64,000 nt of DNA from an uncultured Oscillospiraceae bacterium (GCA_947168655.1 CAMVMU010000003.1:1-64000), one strand, 5' to 3'; shown: positions 1 through 9,382, counted from the stretch's first letter. Numbers and translations: made by a program. Notes: generated by a model from the letters alone, not told the origin.

Positions 1-256
1 TGTACCCGGCTTTTCCACGGCCGCCGCGGCGTGCTGGCGGCCGGTGTGGTCGATGGTGTACTCCCCGGTGTAGATCAGTTGGGAGATGGGCACCACCGTG
101 TAGCCATCCTGGATGAGCGTATCCAAAATCCGGGGCAGGGCCTCCGGCGTGTGGAGTGCGGCATTGTGGAACAGCACGATGCTGCCCGGCGCAACCTGCG
201 ACGTGACCCGCTTATAAATCGTGTCCGCGTCGTAGTCCTTCCAGTCCAGGCTGTCC
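1..256 (-). pseudogene. C-terminal fragment of NodB polysaccharide deacetylase, separated from its N-terminus by the inserted island
   Basis: Minus-strand translation reads ...TDSLDWKDYDADTIYKRVTSQVAPGSIVLFHNAALHTPEALPRILDTLIQDGYTVVPISQLIYTGEYT..., typical of a PdaA/PdaB-type NodB C-terminus; runs off the left edge; in frame with the fragment at 27676-28217. Confidence 0.85.
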
Positions 257-490
257 GTGTACCATACAAAGGAAAGTCGTTGTGGTGCAAGGGATTGCGG
301 CGTTTCGGTACAAATGCGCATACAGCAGTTTTGAGACCTGATTCATGTGCACAATCGGGAAAAAAACCACCTTATTTTTGCCTCTATAGTCGAAAGCACA
401 AATATAAAATATCGCGTAAATACGAGGAATGTCTCAAATTGTTGGTTGGATCCTCGATTCCCAATAAGGTGGAAAAATGAGTAGTTTGTC
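257..490 (+). repeat. Left terminal inverted repeat region of the island
   Basis: Begins GTGTACCATACAAAGGAAAG; CCACCTTATTTTTG at 367-380; CAATAAGGTGGAAAAATGAGTAGTTTGT at 462-489; matches the reverse complement of 27441-27675 with the same spacing. Confidence 0.8.
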
Positions 491-718
491 GCGCTGTAAC
501 TGATGAAAAAATTGCGGTGAAGAATGTCGACCTCGGCTACCAATTTTTGGATGCTCTATACATACAAAAGCGTCACCCTTGGAGAATCCAAAGGTGGCGC
601 TTTTTGTGCTTTTTGTTTTCCAAGGTAACCGACGCAATCACACGCAATGCCGATTTCATGTGATTACAATATGTCAAGTTCATTACATATGTTATCTCTC
701 GGATTCAATATTTTTCCA

Positions 719-1723
719 TCAGCTTGCGGCAGGCAGTCTTTTCTTCACATGGTCAACAAGATCTTTTGACTCCTTTGTCAACTCGCCATTTTCAGAAAGA
801 ATAGGAGTATCAAGCACAGATTTAATTGTAACTGCGATAGCTGCCGCCCTGGCAATAATGCCCTTTTCTTCTGCAGAATACAAGGAATAGTCTGTTCCTG
901 CAGTCTTTACTATGCGCTCCAGCTCATAGATTTGTGGCAGGAAAAACGAATCCAGTTGGGCAAGCAAACTGTAGAACAACATGGTTCTTCTTCGAATAGC
1001 AACACACTGAACTGCTCCCGTTTCAAGCTGTTCACAGTACTCCGTAGTCTGAGCGGCATTGATCTTTGCATTTTCGAGACTCTTGCCAGCCTGTGCGCCT
1101 GTAATCAGCCCCATAACCAGAAGCGCCGGTCCAGCGACAAGCCCTCCAAGGACGGCAGTACCGCCCGCCATTCCCAAGCCACCACTCGCAAGTGAACCAC
1201 CTCCGAAAAACGCAAGTGTTGCATTGGACGCAGCCGCTCCGCTCAATGTACTGATTGCAGTCCCGGTGGAGGCCGTCGCAAAAGTAGCTGCTGCCCCATA
1301 TGCTCCGAGAGCGGTAACCGCTCCGCCAGCAACACCGGCAGCGCCTCCGGCTGCCAGAGACCCTGCGAACTTATTCATTGCGGCGAGGCTCTCAAACTCC
1401 TTTTTGTCAATGTGCAGTTTCTTCAGTTCCGCTAATCCTGCGGAGTCCGTAAAGTCGACATTTTTGATCCGGGAAAACGATTCAAGAAATTGATGCATAC
1501 TTTGATTGAGCACAAACATCTTTTCCCGGCCCAATTCCTCTAGCGCTGTGCCACACTGGCGTCGAATTGTATCCAGGCGCTGAGCGGCTGCTTCGATCCT
1601 GGCATTGGAGTTATCGTTCAACACATTTGCCTTATGCTGGTCGAAGCCGGCTTTAACCGTTTTTCCCAAGCCGGTCATTCCTGTTGCTGCAGCAATTCCA
1701 ATAAACAAAATAGGAATCGGCAT
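719..1723 (-). CDS. Hypothetical membrane protein with glycine/alanine-rich hydrophobic segments
   Basis: ORF; likely start MPIPILFIGIAAATG; GGAAGVAGGAVTALGAYGAAATFAT segment. Confidence 0.7.
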   Translation of the reverse strand: MPIPILFIGIAAATGMTGLGKTVKAGFDQHKANVLNDNSNARIEAAAQRLDTIRRQCGTALEELGREKMFVLNQSMHQFLESFSRIKNVDFTDSAGLAELKKLHIDKKEFESLAAMNKFAGSLAAGGAAGVAGGAVTALGAYGAAATFATASTGTAISTLSGAAASNATLAFFGGGSLASGGLGMAGGTAVLGGLVAGPALLVMGLITGAQAGKSLENAKINAAQTTEYCEQLETGAVQCVAIRRRTMLFYSLLAQLDSFFLPQIYELERIVKTAGTDYSLYSAEEKGIIARAAAIAVTIKSVLDTPILSENGELTKESKDLVDHVKKRLPAAS

Positions 1724-1724
1724 C

Positions 1725-2567
1725 TCATTCTTCCCCCTCTTGTTCATCGCCCGTTCTCTTGACACCCTTGCCCTCATTTTTTGCTTTTTTCTTTTTTAGG
1801 CTGGACAATAGACCGTCAGCTTTTTTGCTCACACCATCTGTCACAGGATTGAGCGCCTTCTCCAACTTTTCTCTTGTTCCGGAAAAAAACTTCGAAGCGG
1901 TGTCCCCAACTGCAGCCGCGACCGGCGTGACCGCCTCAACAACCTTTCCTCTCATTTTATCTATTGCGTTGGGTTCAAAGTGCAGTGCTTCGATACTCAC
2001 TTCATTGGTCTCATCCTCAATTATATTCTTCGCCTCGTTACAAATCACTTCCCTGCGGTGCATCAGTTCCTGCACCATCGGATGGATTTCTGAGTACGGC
2101 CTATCTGATCCAGAAAGAACTTCTAACTGCCGATCAATCGCCGAACTTGAATGAATAAGTTGTTCCATCTCCAGATAAACGCTTTTTTCAACGCCGGAAA
2201 TCCTCGCCACATGCTTGATCAACCTGCGCTCATTGGGATGAAAAACGGCGTCTTGCAGTGCGATAACCAACATATTCCAAATCAATAGCCTGGAAAAAAC
2301 GCAGCCATCCTCTTCAATCACAGGTCGTGCGAGAGCCTTATCAACGCCTTCTGCAATGACATCATATAAGTCTTCATCATCGAACATAGTCCCCATCTGC
2401 TGAGAATAGGCTGAAACTATGTCGTCGCGATAGACATCATATGTTTCCGGATCTAACTCTTGACCAATCTCATCCATTCTGTTGATTTCTTCAGTATTGA
2501 TAACTCCATCTGCAGCCATGAGATAGTAGAACGCTTCCACTGCGCTTCGTTTCGAGTATACCCTCAT
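1725..2567 (-). CDS. TerB-like (tellurite-resistance TerB fold) protein
   Basis: N-terminal FYYLMAADGVINTEEINRMDEIGQEL resembles the TerB/DjlA helical motif. Confidence 0.65.
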   Translation of the reverse strand: MRVYSKRSAVEAFYYLMAADGVINTEEINRMDEIGQELDPETYDVYRDDIVSAYSQQMGTMFDDEDLYDVIAEGVDKALARPVIEEDGCVFSRLLIWNMLVIALQDAVFHPNERRLIKHVARISGVEKSVYLEMEQLIHSSSAIDRQLEVLSGSDRPYSEIHPMVQELMHRREVICNEAKNIIEDETNEVSIEALHFEPNAIDKMRGKVVEAVTPVAAAVGDTASKFFSGTREKLEKALNPVTDGVSKKADGLLSSLKKKKAKNEGKGVKRTGDEQEGEE

Positions 2568-2579
2568 CTGTTTTCCTCC

Positions 2580-4169
2580 TCACAACTTAAAAGCCTCGTC
2601 CGATGCCATTAGCGTGTCAAACTCGCTCTGGTTGGAAAACTGGATTTCTCTGCCCATGATACGCTGGATTCTCAGATTGCCTCGAATGAATCCCTCTGTG
2701 TCATTCTTAATCATCGCTGTCTCCATGTCCGAAGTGCCTGTTATGTATGTCTGCAGATCTTCCGCAAGATATTGATCGATTAGTTTTTCCAGTTGTTCGC
2801 GGTAATCGCGGATCATTTCGACCGCCTTCTCTGTCTTTGCCTCTGTTAAGATCCTCTTTTCACGCAGCAATTGGAGTTCCTTCTGATCGGCCGAAATCTC
2901 CTTACACACGGAGATGGTTGCCGTTGCGGCACCGACCAGATTCAATCTGCTTGCAAATCCTCCCAGAAAAATAGCCGCATTTCCGCCTGATTCAAGTGCT
3001 GAGCGGAGCGCAGCATCCGCAGTATCCGCTGCGGTAAATGTAAGATTGGCGATGGTGGTCATTCTCTCAACAGTGCGGTTTCCAACAGGGCACACCCGCT
3101 TCCAGTCAACTTCACGGAGAGATGTGTGCTCTCTGCACTCCTCTGCCAAATGGCGGGCAAAATAGAAGCTGCGGACGAGAATTTCATTCAGCAGGACAGG
3201 GATACTCTGCTTAGATAGGTTTTTCATCAGAGGAAGCTCTCTGCGCAAATTCAGCTTTTCTTTAACGTATAGGTCATTGATGTATTTTGGCATTCCTGTC
3301 TGATTCAAGCCGGGCATACTGCTGATCTCATACAATAGGGAGAGAAAGATTCCCGGTATGCCCATTCCTGCCCCAGCCGTCTGTTTGGATCCCCCCATAT
3401 CACTGACCAAATGGCCGAACCAGTTGTCTGCGCATTTGAGCACCTCAATTGCAAGGGGTGCGTTGGCAAGTAACTTGATTAGTTTTCTGACATACTCCGG
3501 GAGATTCTCCCCTTCCGATTGATGTTCCTCAGCCATGGCAATCAGCCAATCAGTCACGCCTGTAACGACAGCGGGAATCCAAATCTTTGCCAGATCCTTT
3601 CCGGCGGTGTCTACGCGCTCAATATGCCACTCTCCATCTTTGTTGACAAAGACTCCGATCCGCAAGAACTGTACCAGTATAGCGGACACAAGCCCCAAGG
3701 GAGTTGGGTGATGGGCAAGGTCCGCCAGATGATGGTTTTTTGCACCTACGCCGATGTCCTGTCCCTTCCAGACATTATCTTGAGCGACTTTAAACTTATC
3801 TTCCAAAAATGCAATCTTGCTTTTTAGCTTCGGCTTGGGATTCTTGCTCTCAAAACCCCTTTTCTCAGCATACTCCTCTATGAAGTGGTTAACCTGCTCA
3901 TGTGAAAGGCTGATATCTGCTTTTGTAATCGTCAGCTTTCCAATAAAGAAAGAATCCACAATTCCGCACAGGATACCACTGGCAACCGCAACAGCGTAGT
4001 CAAGGCGGTCTGCCTGGTTAATGTATCGTTCAAGTTGATTATCGAGCAGGTTGAGCTGCTCCTGAAGTTTAGCCAACTCCTCACTGCTGTTATCATTCAA
4101 ACCAACCGGTAAAGAATACTGTAGACCTATCAGTTCCTTCTCCATGGTGATTTCTCCATCCTTAACCAT
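2580..4169 (-). CDS. Hypothetical protein, 529 aa, third member of the TerB-linked module
   Basis: Long ORF closely spaced with the TerB-like gene; coiled-coil N-terminus and hydrophobic segment AVAVASGILCGIVDSFF. Confidence 0.65.
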   Translation of the reverse strand: MVKDGEITMEKELIGLQYSLPVGLNDNSSEELAKLQEQLNLLDNQLERYINQADRLDYAVAVASGILCGIVDSFFIGKLTITKADISLSHEQVNHFIEEYAEKRGFESKNPKPKLKSKIAFLEDKFKVAQDNVWKGQDIGVGAKNHHLADLAHHPTPLGLVSAILVQFLRIGVFVNKDGEWHIERVDTAGKDLAKIWIPAVVTGVTDWLIAMAEEHQSEGENLPEYVRKLIKLLANAPLAIEVLKCADNWFGHLVSDMGGSKQTAGAGMGIPGIFLSLLYEISSMPGLNQTGMPKYINDLYVKEKLNLRRELPLMKNLSKQSIPVLLNEILVRSFYFARHLAEECREHTSLREVDWKRVCPVGNRTVERMTTIANLTFTAADTADAALRSALESGGNAAIFLGGFASRLNLVGAATATISVCKEISADQKELQLLREKRILTEAKTEKAVEMIRDYREQLEKLIDQYLAEDLQTYITGTSDMETAMIKNDTEGFIRGNLRIQRIMGREIQFSNQSEFDTLMASDEAFKL

Positions 4170-4210
4170 TTAAGCGCTGTAGTCTTAAACTGCCCCATCG
4201 CTGACACCAA

Positions 4211-4946
4211 TCACTTGAAGGCTGCCGCAATGCGCCTGTTTCTTTTTTCCAAAAACTCCATCTGTCGGCTGATCCAAAGGAGATACTCATCGACAGTTTT
4301 CGGAAGAGGGTCTTCGATGAAATCGGCATTTCCAATCCAGATTTTTACCTCGCTATAATCGGTGGTCACACAATCCTGCAGAAAGAAGAAATCAACGAAC
4401 CCCTTGAAATCAACAAACAGATCAAAAAATCCCTTATCTCGAACAAGCGTCTTACTGATCGGACTCTCTTTGCCGTTGTAGTACCTTCGAATACACTCCA
4501 GTGTCAAATCCCAGCGATCACGGAGCTTCGGGCTTGTGCCTTCTTCCGGCGTGCTTTGGGAAAATCATCATGCCACCGATCGTATACGCTCTATGCAAAT
4601 AGTCCTCAACAAAGGCTCTGTAATCTGGGACAACCTTTTTCACCGCGTCCAGCATGTGGCGATACTTCTCGTATCGGAAGCTGACGATGATGGAGTCGCT
4701 GCCGAAGCGGAAATCCATCCATGTCAGGTAATTAGACCCTGTGCCGCACTGCAGTTCCATCGTATCACCACATGGGAGTTTCCTGCTCCAAATAGTCTGG
4801 TGATAGAGTTGGAGAGTTTTGCTTAACGAATCTGGATCACCGTTTCCGATCCCAAGGCCCTCGTTTCCTTCCCAGAAGTTGTCCCAATAGTGTGGCGTAT
4901 CGAGGGTAAAGTCAGCTGCAACATCAATCTTTATTCCGTTGGACAT
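4211..4946 (-). pseudogene. Frameshifted gene resembling the DUF6994 family (halves 4518-4946 and 4211-4507)
   Basis: Upstream half ends ...YTIGGMMIFPKHAGRRHKPEAP*; downstream half continues as QSTPEEGTSPKLRDRWDLTLECIRRYYNGKESPIS in another frame; the join is expected near TTCCCAAAGC (~4555-4565). Confidence 0.6.
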
Positions 4947-5180
4947 GGTGCCACCTCCGATCTGTTTTAATTATATCACAGGACGGATTGCACCACAAGA
5001 TGGACATACAGAGAGGATGTAACGTGGAATGGGTTACAACCGCACTGTTTGTGACTAAAACTGCTATTTCAAAAAACACTGGCTTACAAACAATTGTATT
5101 GAGTGGTTTTGGCGTCCATGGCTTGCTTATAAGGCACCTGCCACTAATAGTATCATCACTACAGAAAAACAAAAATGCAA

Positions 5181-5243
5181 ATAAGAGGCCTTTTTCTCGC
5201 GGAAATACCCGAATTATCCGCAAAAAGGGCCTCCTTATTTTTT
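5181..5243 (+). terminator. Rho-independent terminator-like hairpin not adjacent to any annotated 3' end
   Basis: AATAAGAGGCCTTTTT...AAAAAGGGCCTCCTTATTTTTTTT. Confidence 0.6.
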
Positions 5244-5299
5244 TGGCTAGCGAGTTTTGACATCGTATCAGGTCTTTCCGTTGTATTCGGTAGAAGCCT

Positions 5300-6230
5300 T
5301 GGGTCAAATGGCTTCCGATCCGAGGATTTTGGCGACGAAAAGCACATAGGGGCGGCAAAAAGATTGGATGACCAAAATTTCCTTGGCACAGTCCAACGAG
5401 GCAAAATATTACGGAGGAAGAAAAGCGGCACAATATTTTTAGGGCATCTGAGAATGTGCCGACATTAACCAAAACGACGGGGCGAACATAGGCGCGCTTG
5501 AAGCGTATGAGCTTCACACGCTTGTGTGAAAAGAATCGGCAAGAGAGGATAATGCGTTTTTCATGACTTGGAATTGTGTTGAAGGGCGAAATATTACAAC
5601 GGAAAGAAAAAGACACAATTTTTATAGAGCATTTGGGTTACACCGGCGGTCAGCTAGAGTCGCTGACAAGACTTAATAGCAATAAAGCAAAGAATGAGCC
5701 CCACCCTTTTGAGCGCGAGAGAATTGTCCAAGCTGGAGATGGATAATTTGCTGTCACATACCAGAGCGGAAGAAAAATATTACGAAGAGAACAAACAGAC
5801 ACAATTTTCATAGGGTAACTGCGAATGCGCAAGAAGCTGGCAAAAAGTGTCGCCAACATCAAAACGCAGCGTAGATATGGCACCGAGCCTCACGATTGTG
5901 CGAACCAGATAAGTTGGCAAGTTGGTATCCGATGAGTCCCAAGTTCATGCCTGCGTGGAGGCAAATTTTTACGAAGAAAACAAACAGGCAAAATAATTAT
6001 AGGGCAACTGCGAATACGGAAAAGGCAAGTAAAAAATGTCGCGAGCATCAACGTGCGGAGCATATTTGCGCCGAACCACCCGCTCTTGCGTGCCCCAAAA
6101 GCGGGCGAGAGAGCGTCAGATAGTCCCTAGGTTCAAATCGGCAAAATTTTTAAAAGGAAGAATTTAGGAACATTCTTATTAGAGCAACTGAAAAAACGCG
6201 GACAGTTACCCAATGCCCCACATTAATGCG
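5300..6230 (+). repeat. Degenerate tandem repeat array, ~186-bp period, five recognisable heads plus a partial upstream unit
   Basis: Related ~58-nt heads at about 5401, 5587, 5773, 5961 and 6141 (consensus roughly GCAAAWTWTTACGAAGRAARAAANAGRCACAATTTTTATAGGGCAACTGNGAAT); spacings 186/186/188/180. Confidence 0.75.
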
Positions 6231-6255
6231 AGAAAAAAGAAGGAGGTGAACAAAA

Positions 6256-7830
6256 ATGAGAAAAAAACCAAAAACAATTGATTACTATGGCTGTGTGTTT
6301 CACTATCGGTTTGAGCGGCGGGCAAAAGGCCTGACAATAGTGTATTCGTTGCGGCGGGACAGAAAAATTATAAATGAGCTCGAGAGGAGCGTACCAAAAA
6401 AACTGCAAACAAAGTCCGATGAACAGATAGCCTGGGAAATGTTTCCGGGCACAATTATAGATTTGTTCGGCGTTTTGGAAGACTCAAGTTCAGATATCGA
6501 AGAGCTTGCTACTCAACGGAGAAACTTGCCGTTAGCTATGGTATGGCTTTTGGATCGTGAGGATATTGCCCAAGATCATGGCTGGTCCGCCGGTTCATTG
6601 GCGGATTATGACAAAATTGCGGAAAAACTTATAAACCGGTGGGGAAATAAGCCGCTACGGGAGATTGAACCTAAAGAGAGCGATCGCATATTAAAAAAGG
6701 ATGACGAAGTGAGCGATTCGGAACGAACGCGCTGTGAACGCCTTTTACAATTTATATGCCGACGGGAAGCGTTTTTGGGCTATTTGTCTGAGAAGGAGAA
6801 CCTGTGGCAGTTTTTTAGTCCGTCCGATCTTTCCAGAAAGCGATCTCGAAATTCCTACATCAACACGAATATTGAAAACAGAGACTTCACAGCAGGGCAG
6901 TATGCGGATGCAGTAAAAAAATGCGTTGAAAGAATTAATCAAAAAGACATGGATTCACGGTGGTATTTTGCCTCTCTGCTGTATTTAACGATGGCCTTGG
7001 ATGCAAGCGAGCTGTGCGGCTTATCTTTTGCCAGCTTTCGTCTCTTGAAAAACTACCCGAATCGATATGTGCTGATCGTAAAGGATACTTATCAACGAAG
7101 GAGTGGGACAAAAGAAGGCCACTGTTGGCTCCGACAGCAAGACGATGCGTATCGCATCCGTATGGTGCCATGTTCCGATTTGGTGGGTGTGGCATTTGGT
7201 AGCATCTATGCAAAATTTTTAGTAAAATATGGCGATAGCGTAAAGCTTGAGGAATACCCACTTCTGTGTGATAGAAAAAACGTGTGCCGTAGAATAGATC
7301 CGGAGGCGTTTAAAGAGAATTTTAGAGAAGAGTTTGGAGAACTGTTGTCTGCAAACAGAGTCATGAAACCCCAAAAAGAACTGAAGAAGGACACAATTAG
7401 ATCAACTAGCGAAATTGCCAAAATGATTCGCCGTACAGTTAAAGCAAATCTCCTGAATGCCGGATGTGAAGAAGAAGAAATTCGGTACTTTCTCGGGGAG
7501 ACTCCGCTCACTACAGCGGCAAAACACTATATGGATTCGGGAAATGAAGCGGAACTGAATAGGATGGGGGCGATTCAGGACCGGTGGCATTCGAAGCTCT
7601 ACCCTAGGATTGCAGACTATCCCGTGTGGGAAGAAGGGGGGAATAGAAGAATTTGGGCTTGGCATAATCCTACGCCGGGCATGATCGGTGACGTGAAAAT
7701 TCGCTGCACCATTCCTCCGGCAAAAACGGAAAATGCTGGAGATGTTATTTTGGGCCTGATTGCCAAGCACGGGGTGTCTTATCACGCACAACTGCTCAAA
7801 TCAGATCACAAGAAAGGAGGTGAGGAATAA
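6256..7830 (+). CDS. Tyrosine-recombinase-like protein, probably catalytically degenerate
   Basis: C-terminal region resembles the phage integrase fold (TMALDASELCGLSF, RIRMVPCSDL, MIRRTVKANLLNAG, IRYFLGETPLTTAAKHYMD); the first catalytic Arg position is Asp. Confidence 0.65.
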   Translation: MRKKPKTIDYYGCVFHYRFERRAKGLTIVYSLRRDRKIINELERSVPKKLQTKSDEQIAWEMFPGTIIDLFGVLEDSSSDIEELATQRRNLPLAMVWLLDREDIAQDHGWSAGSLADYDKIAEKLINRWGNKPLREIEPKESDRILKKDDEVSDSERTRCERLLQFICRREAFLGYLSEKENLWQFFSPSDLSRKRSRNSYINTNIENRDFTAGQYADAVKKCVERINQKDMDSRWYFASLLYLTMALDASELCGLSFASFRLLKNYPNRYVLIVKDTYQRRSGTKEGHCWLRQQDDAYRIRMVPCSDLVGVAFGSIYAKFLVKYGDSVKLEEYPLLCDRKNVCRRIDPEAFKENFREEFGELLSANRVMKPQKELKKDTIRSTSEIAKMIRRTVKANLLNAGCEEEEIRYFLGETPLTTAAKHYMDSGNEAELNRMGAIQDRWHSKLYPRIADYPVWEEGGNRRIWAWHNPTPGMIGDVKIRCTIPPAKTENAGDVILGLIAKHGVSYHAQLLKSDHKKGGEE

Positions 7831-9332
7831 TGGATAAAGAGTTGTCGCTCATTGCATACTGGGAAAAATTTCGTGAAGAGATTAAAAAACTGAGAAATTG
7901 GTGCAACGACACCTTTCTGGATTATGACCAATTATTGAAAACGATAGCGAATATTTTAGGATATAAGGCGATAGGCTGCATCGTGGCCAACGATATCGGA
8001 AAGGCGTTGGAATGGGTGCAAAACAGCAAAAGCGGAGGCGGAAAGTATTCAGAAGCAACCATGCAAAAATTCCGGGCCGTGCTTTGGGATCTGTTTTTAT
8101 TTGCAGCAAATCGAGGGGATGCCACGAATGTTATGAAATATTTCCATGCGCCTCGATTGTCGTCATCGGAATATAAAAATGATATGGATTTAATTGCGGA
8201 TTTCTTCAACCCCGATGCAGATCTGACAAAGGTCAGGGCGCAAATGCAAAACCTTCGTGATCGCAAGCCGTATCTAATGAGGTCACTGTCGATCGAAAAA
8301 AGACTGCTTCTTGTGGGTAGAATAATTAAGCATATTGAGAAAGATGGCAGGTATGTTTGTCTGGCAATTATGCTGTTCACTGGCCTTCGTCCTGCAGAAG
8401 CAAGGGCCATCTGCTGGGAGGATATACACCCCTTCGTGGATCGATCAGATGCGTTCTATCTCACGGTCGATAAAATTCTCAACAAAAAGGGCGAAGTTTT
8501 GGAGAAGACCAAGACCGGTAACGGATATCGCAGAGTTCCGATTCACATAGAACTGCTCAACGTCCTTAATCGCCGTCGAGCCTATATCCAGAAAAAGACA
8601 GGGAAAGAACCAACCGGATATATTTGTTGTAAAGATGACCATCTAGGCGAGCCTGTATGGGATTATGAACTCGCTTCTGTAGGAGATCAGGTAATGAACA
8701 AAGAGCTTCTTGGGGAAGAAATCATCATTGGATGTGCGCTGGACATGTGCGATGAATTGTCCGGAAACACACAAGAAGAAAAAGACAGTGATGTGTTCGA
8801 CCACTTCACTCTCTACGTGCTGAGACGCAACTTCATGACTTGGATGGAGGCAGAGACAGAACTGGATGAAATGGAGAAAAACTACCTAATGGGTCACTCG
8901 ATGGTAGACAACGAGAAGGATATGAGACCCGAGTACAACAGTGAAGATAAGCTTTTGGCTATGCTGGATAAGATGAATCGATTCGCGATTCGCAAAGAGG
9001 ATCACTTTGATCTTGTTACGCGAAAACTGACCGCAGATAGCGTTGTATTTGGGACTGGAAATGGTATTAATCGGCTCGAAATCTCCGCGGAAGATTGTAA
9101 AGATGGAGCTACTGTAGAAATCAGCGCCCATCTGGAGGAACCAAACGATGCTATCATGTTGTATTCCTTGCGTCCAACGCGTAATACATATGGGATGATC
9201 ACAGTTGATTCGGTGACAACCGAGGAGCATATAGTATCAAGACCGCATAAGGAAATCAATTTGCAGTTCGACAATTGGTGCGCAATTACTAACGCGAAAA
9301 AAAGGAAAAAGGAGAAAGAACAAAACAAATAA
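7830..9332 (+). CDS. Tyrosine recombinase / integrase
   Basis: FTGLRPAEARAICWEDI, LYVLRRNFMTW, NYLMGHS motifs; start overlaps the upstream stop; C-terminal extension of ~120 aa. Confidence 0.8.
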   Translation: MDKELSLIAYWEKFREEIKKLRNWCNDTFLDYDQLLKTIANILGYKAIGCIVANDIGKALEWVQNSKSGGGKYSEATMQKFRAVLWDLFLFAANRGDATNVMKYFHAPRLSSSEYKNDMDLIADFFNPDADLTKVRAQMQNLRDRKPYLMRSLSIEKRLLLVGRIIKHIEKDGRYVCLAIMLFTGLRPAEARAICWEDIHPFVDRSDAFYLTVDKILNKKGEVLEKTKTGNGYRRVPIHIELLNVLNRRRAYIQKKTGKEPTGYICCKDDHLGEPVWDYELASVGDQVMNKELLGEEIIIGCALDMCDELSGNTQEEKDSDVFDHFTLYVLRRNFMTWMEAETELDEMEKNYLMGHSMVDNEKDMRPEYNSEDKLLAMLDKMNRFAIRKEDHFDLVTRKLTADSVVFGTGNGINRLEISAEDCKDGATVEISAHLEEPNDAIMLYSLRPTRNTYGMITVDSVTTEEHIVSRPHKEINLQFDNWCAITNAKKRKKEKEQNK

Positions 9333-9336
9333 ATGG

Positions 9337-9382
9337 AGACGAGAAAAGGTGGGTAATACATACCCACCTTTTCATCTCGGCC
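9337..9382 (+). terminator. Convergent terminator hairpin after the recombinase pair
   Basis: CGAGAAAAGGTGGGTA ATACA TACCCACCTTTTCATCTCG. Confidence 0.7.

Noticed and set aside
4553-4566. Programmed -1 frameshift at CCCAAAG
   Set aside because: The downstream half is in the +1/-2 frame relative to the upstream half, so -1 slippage at this heptamer would not join them.
4924-5616. 230-aa minus-strand ORF across the array
   Set aside because: Runs through terminator and repeat sequence without a recognisable domain; more likely non-coding.
5300-6230. CRISPR array
   Set aside because: Period ~186 bp with imperfect ~58-nt heads and no short identical repeats; no cas genes in the window.
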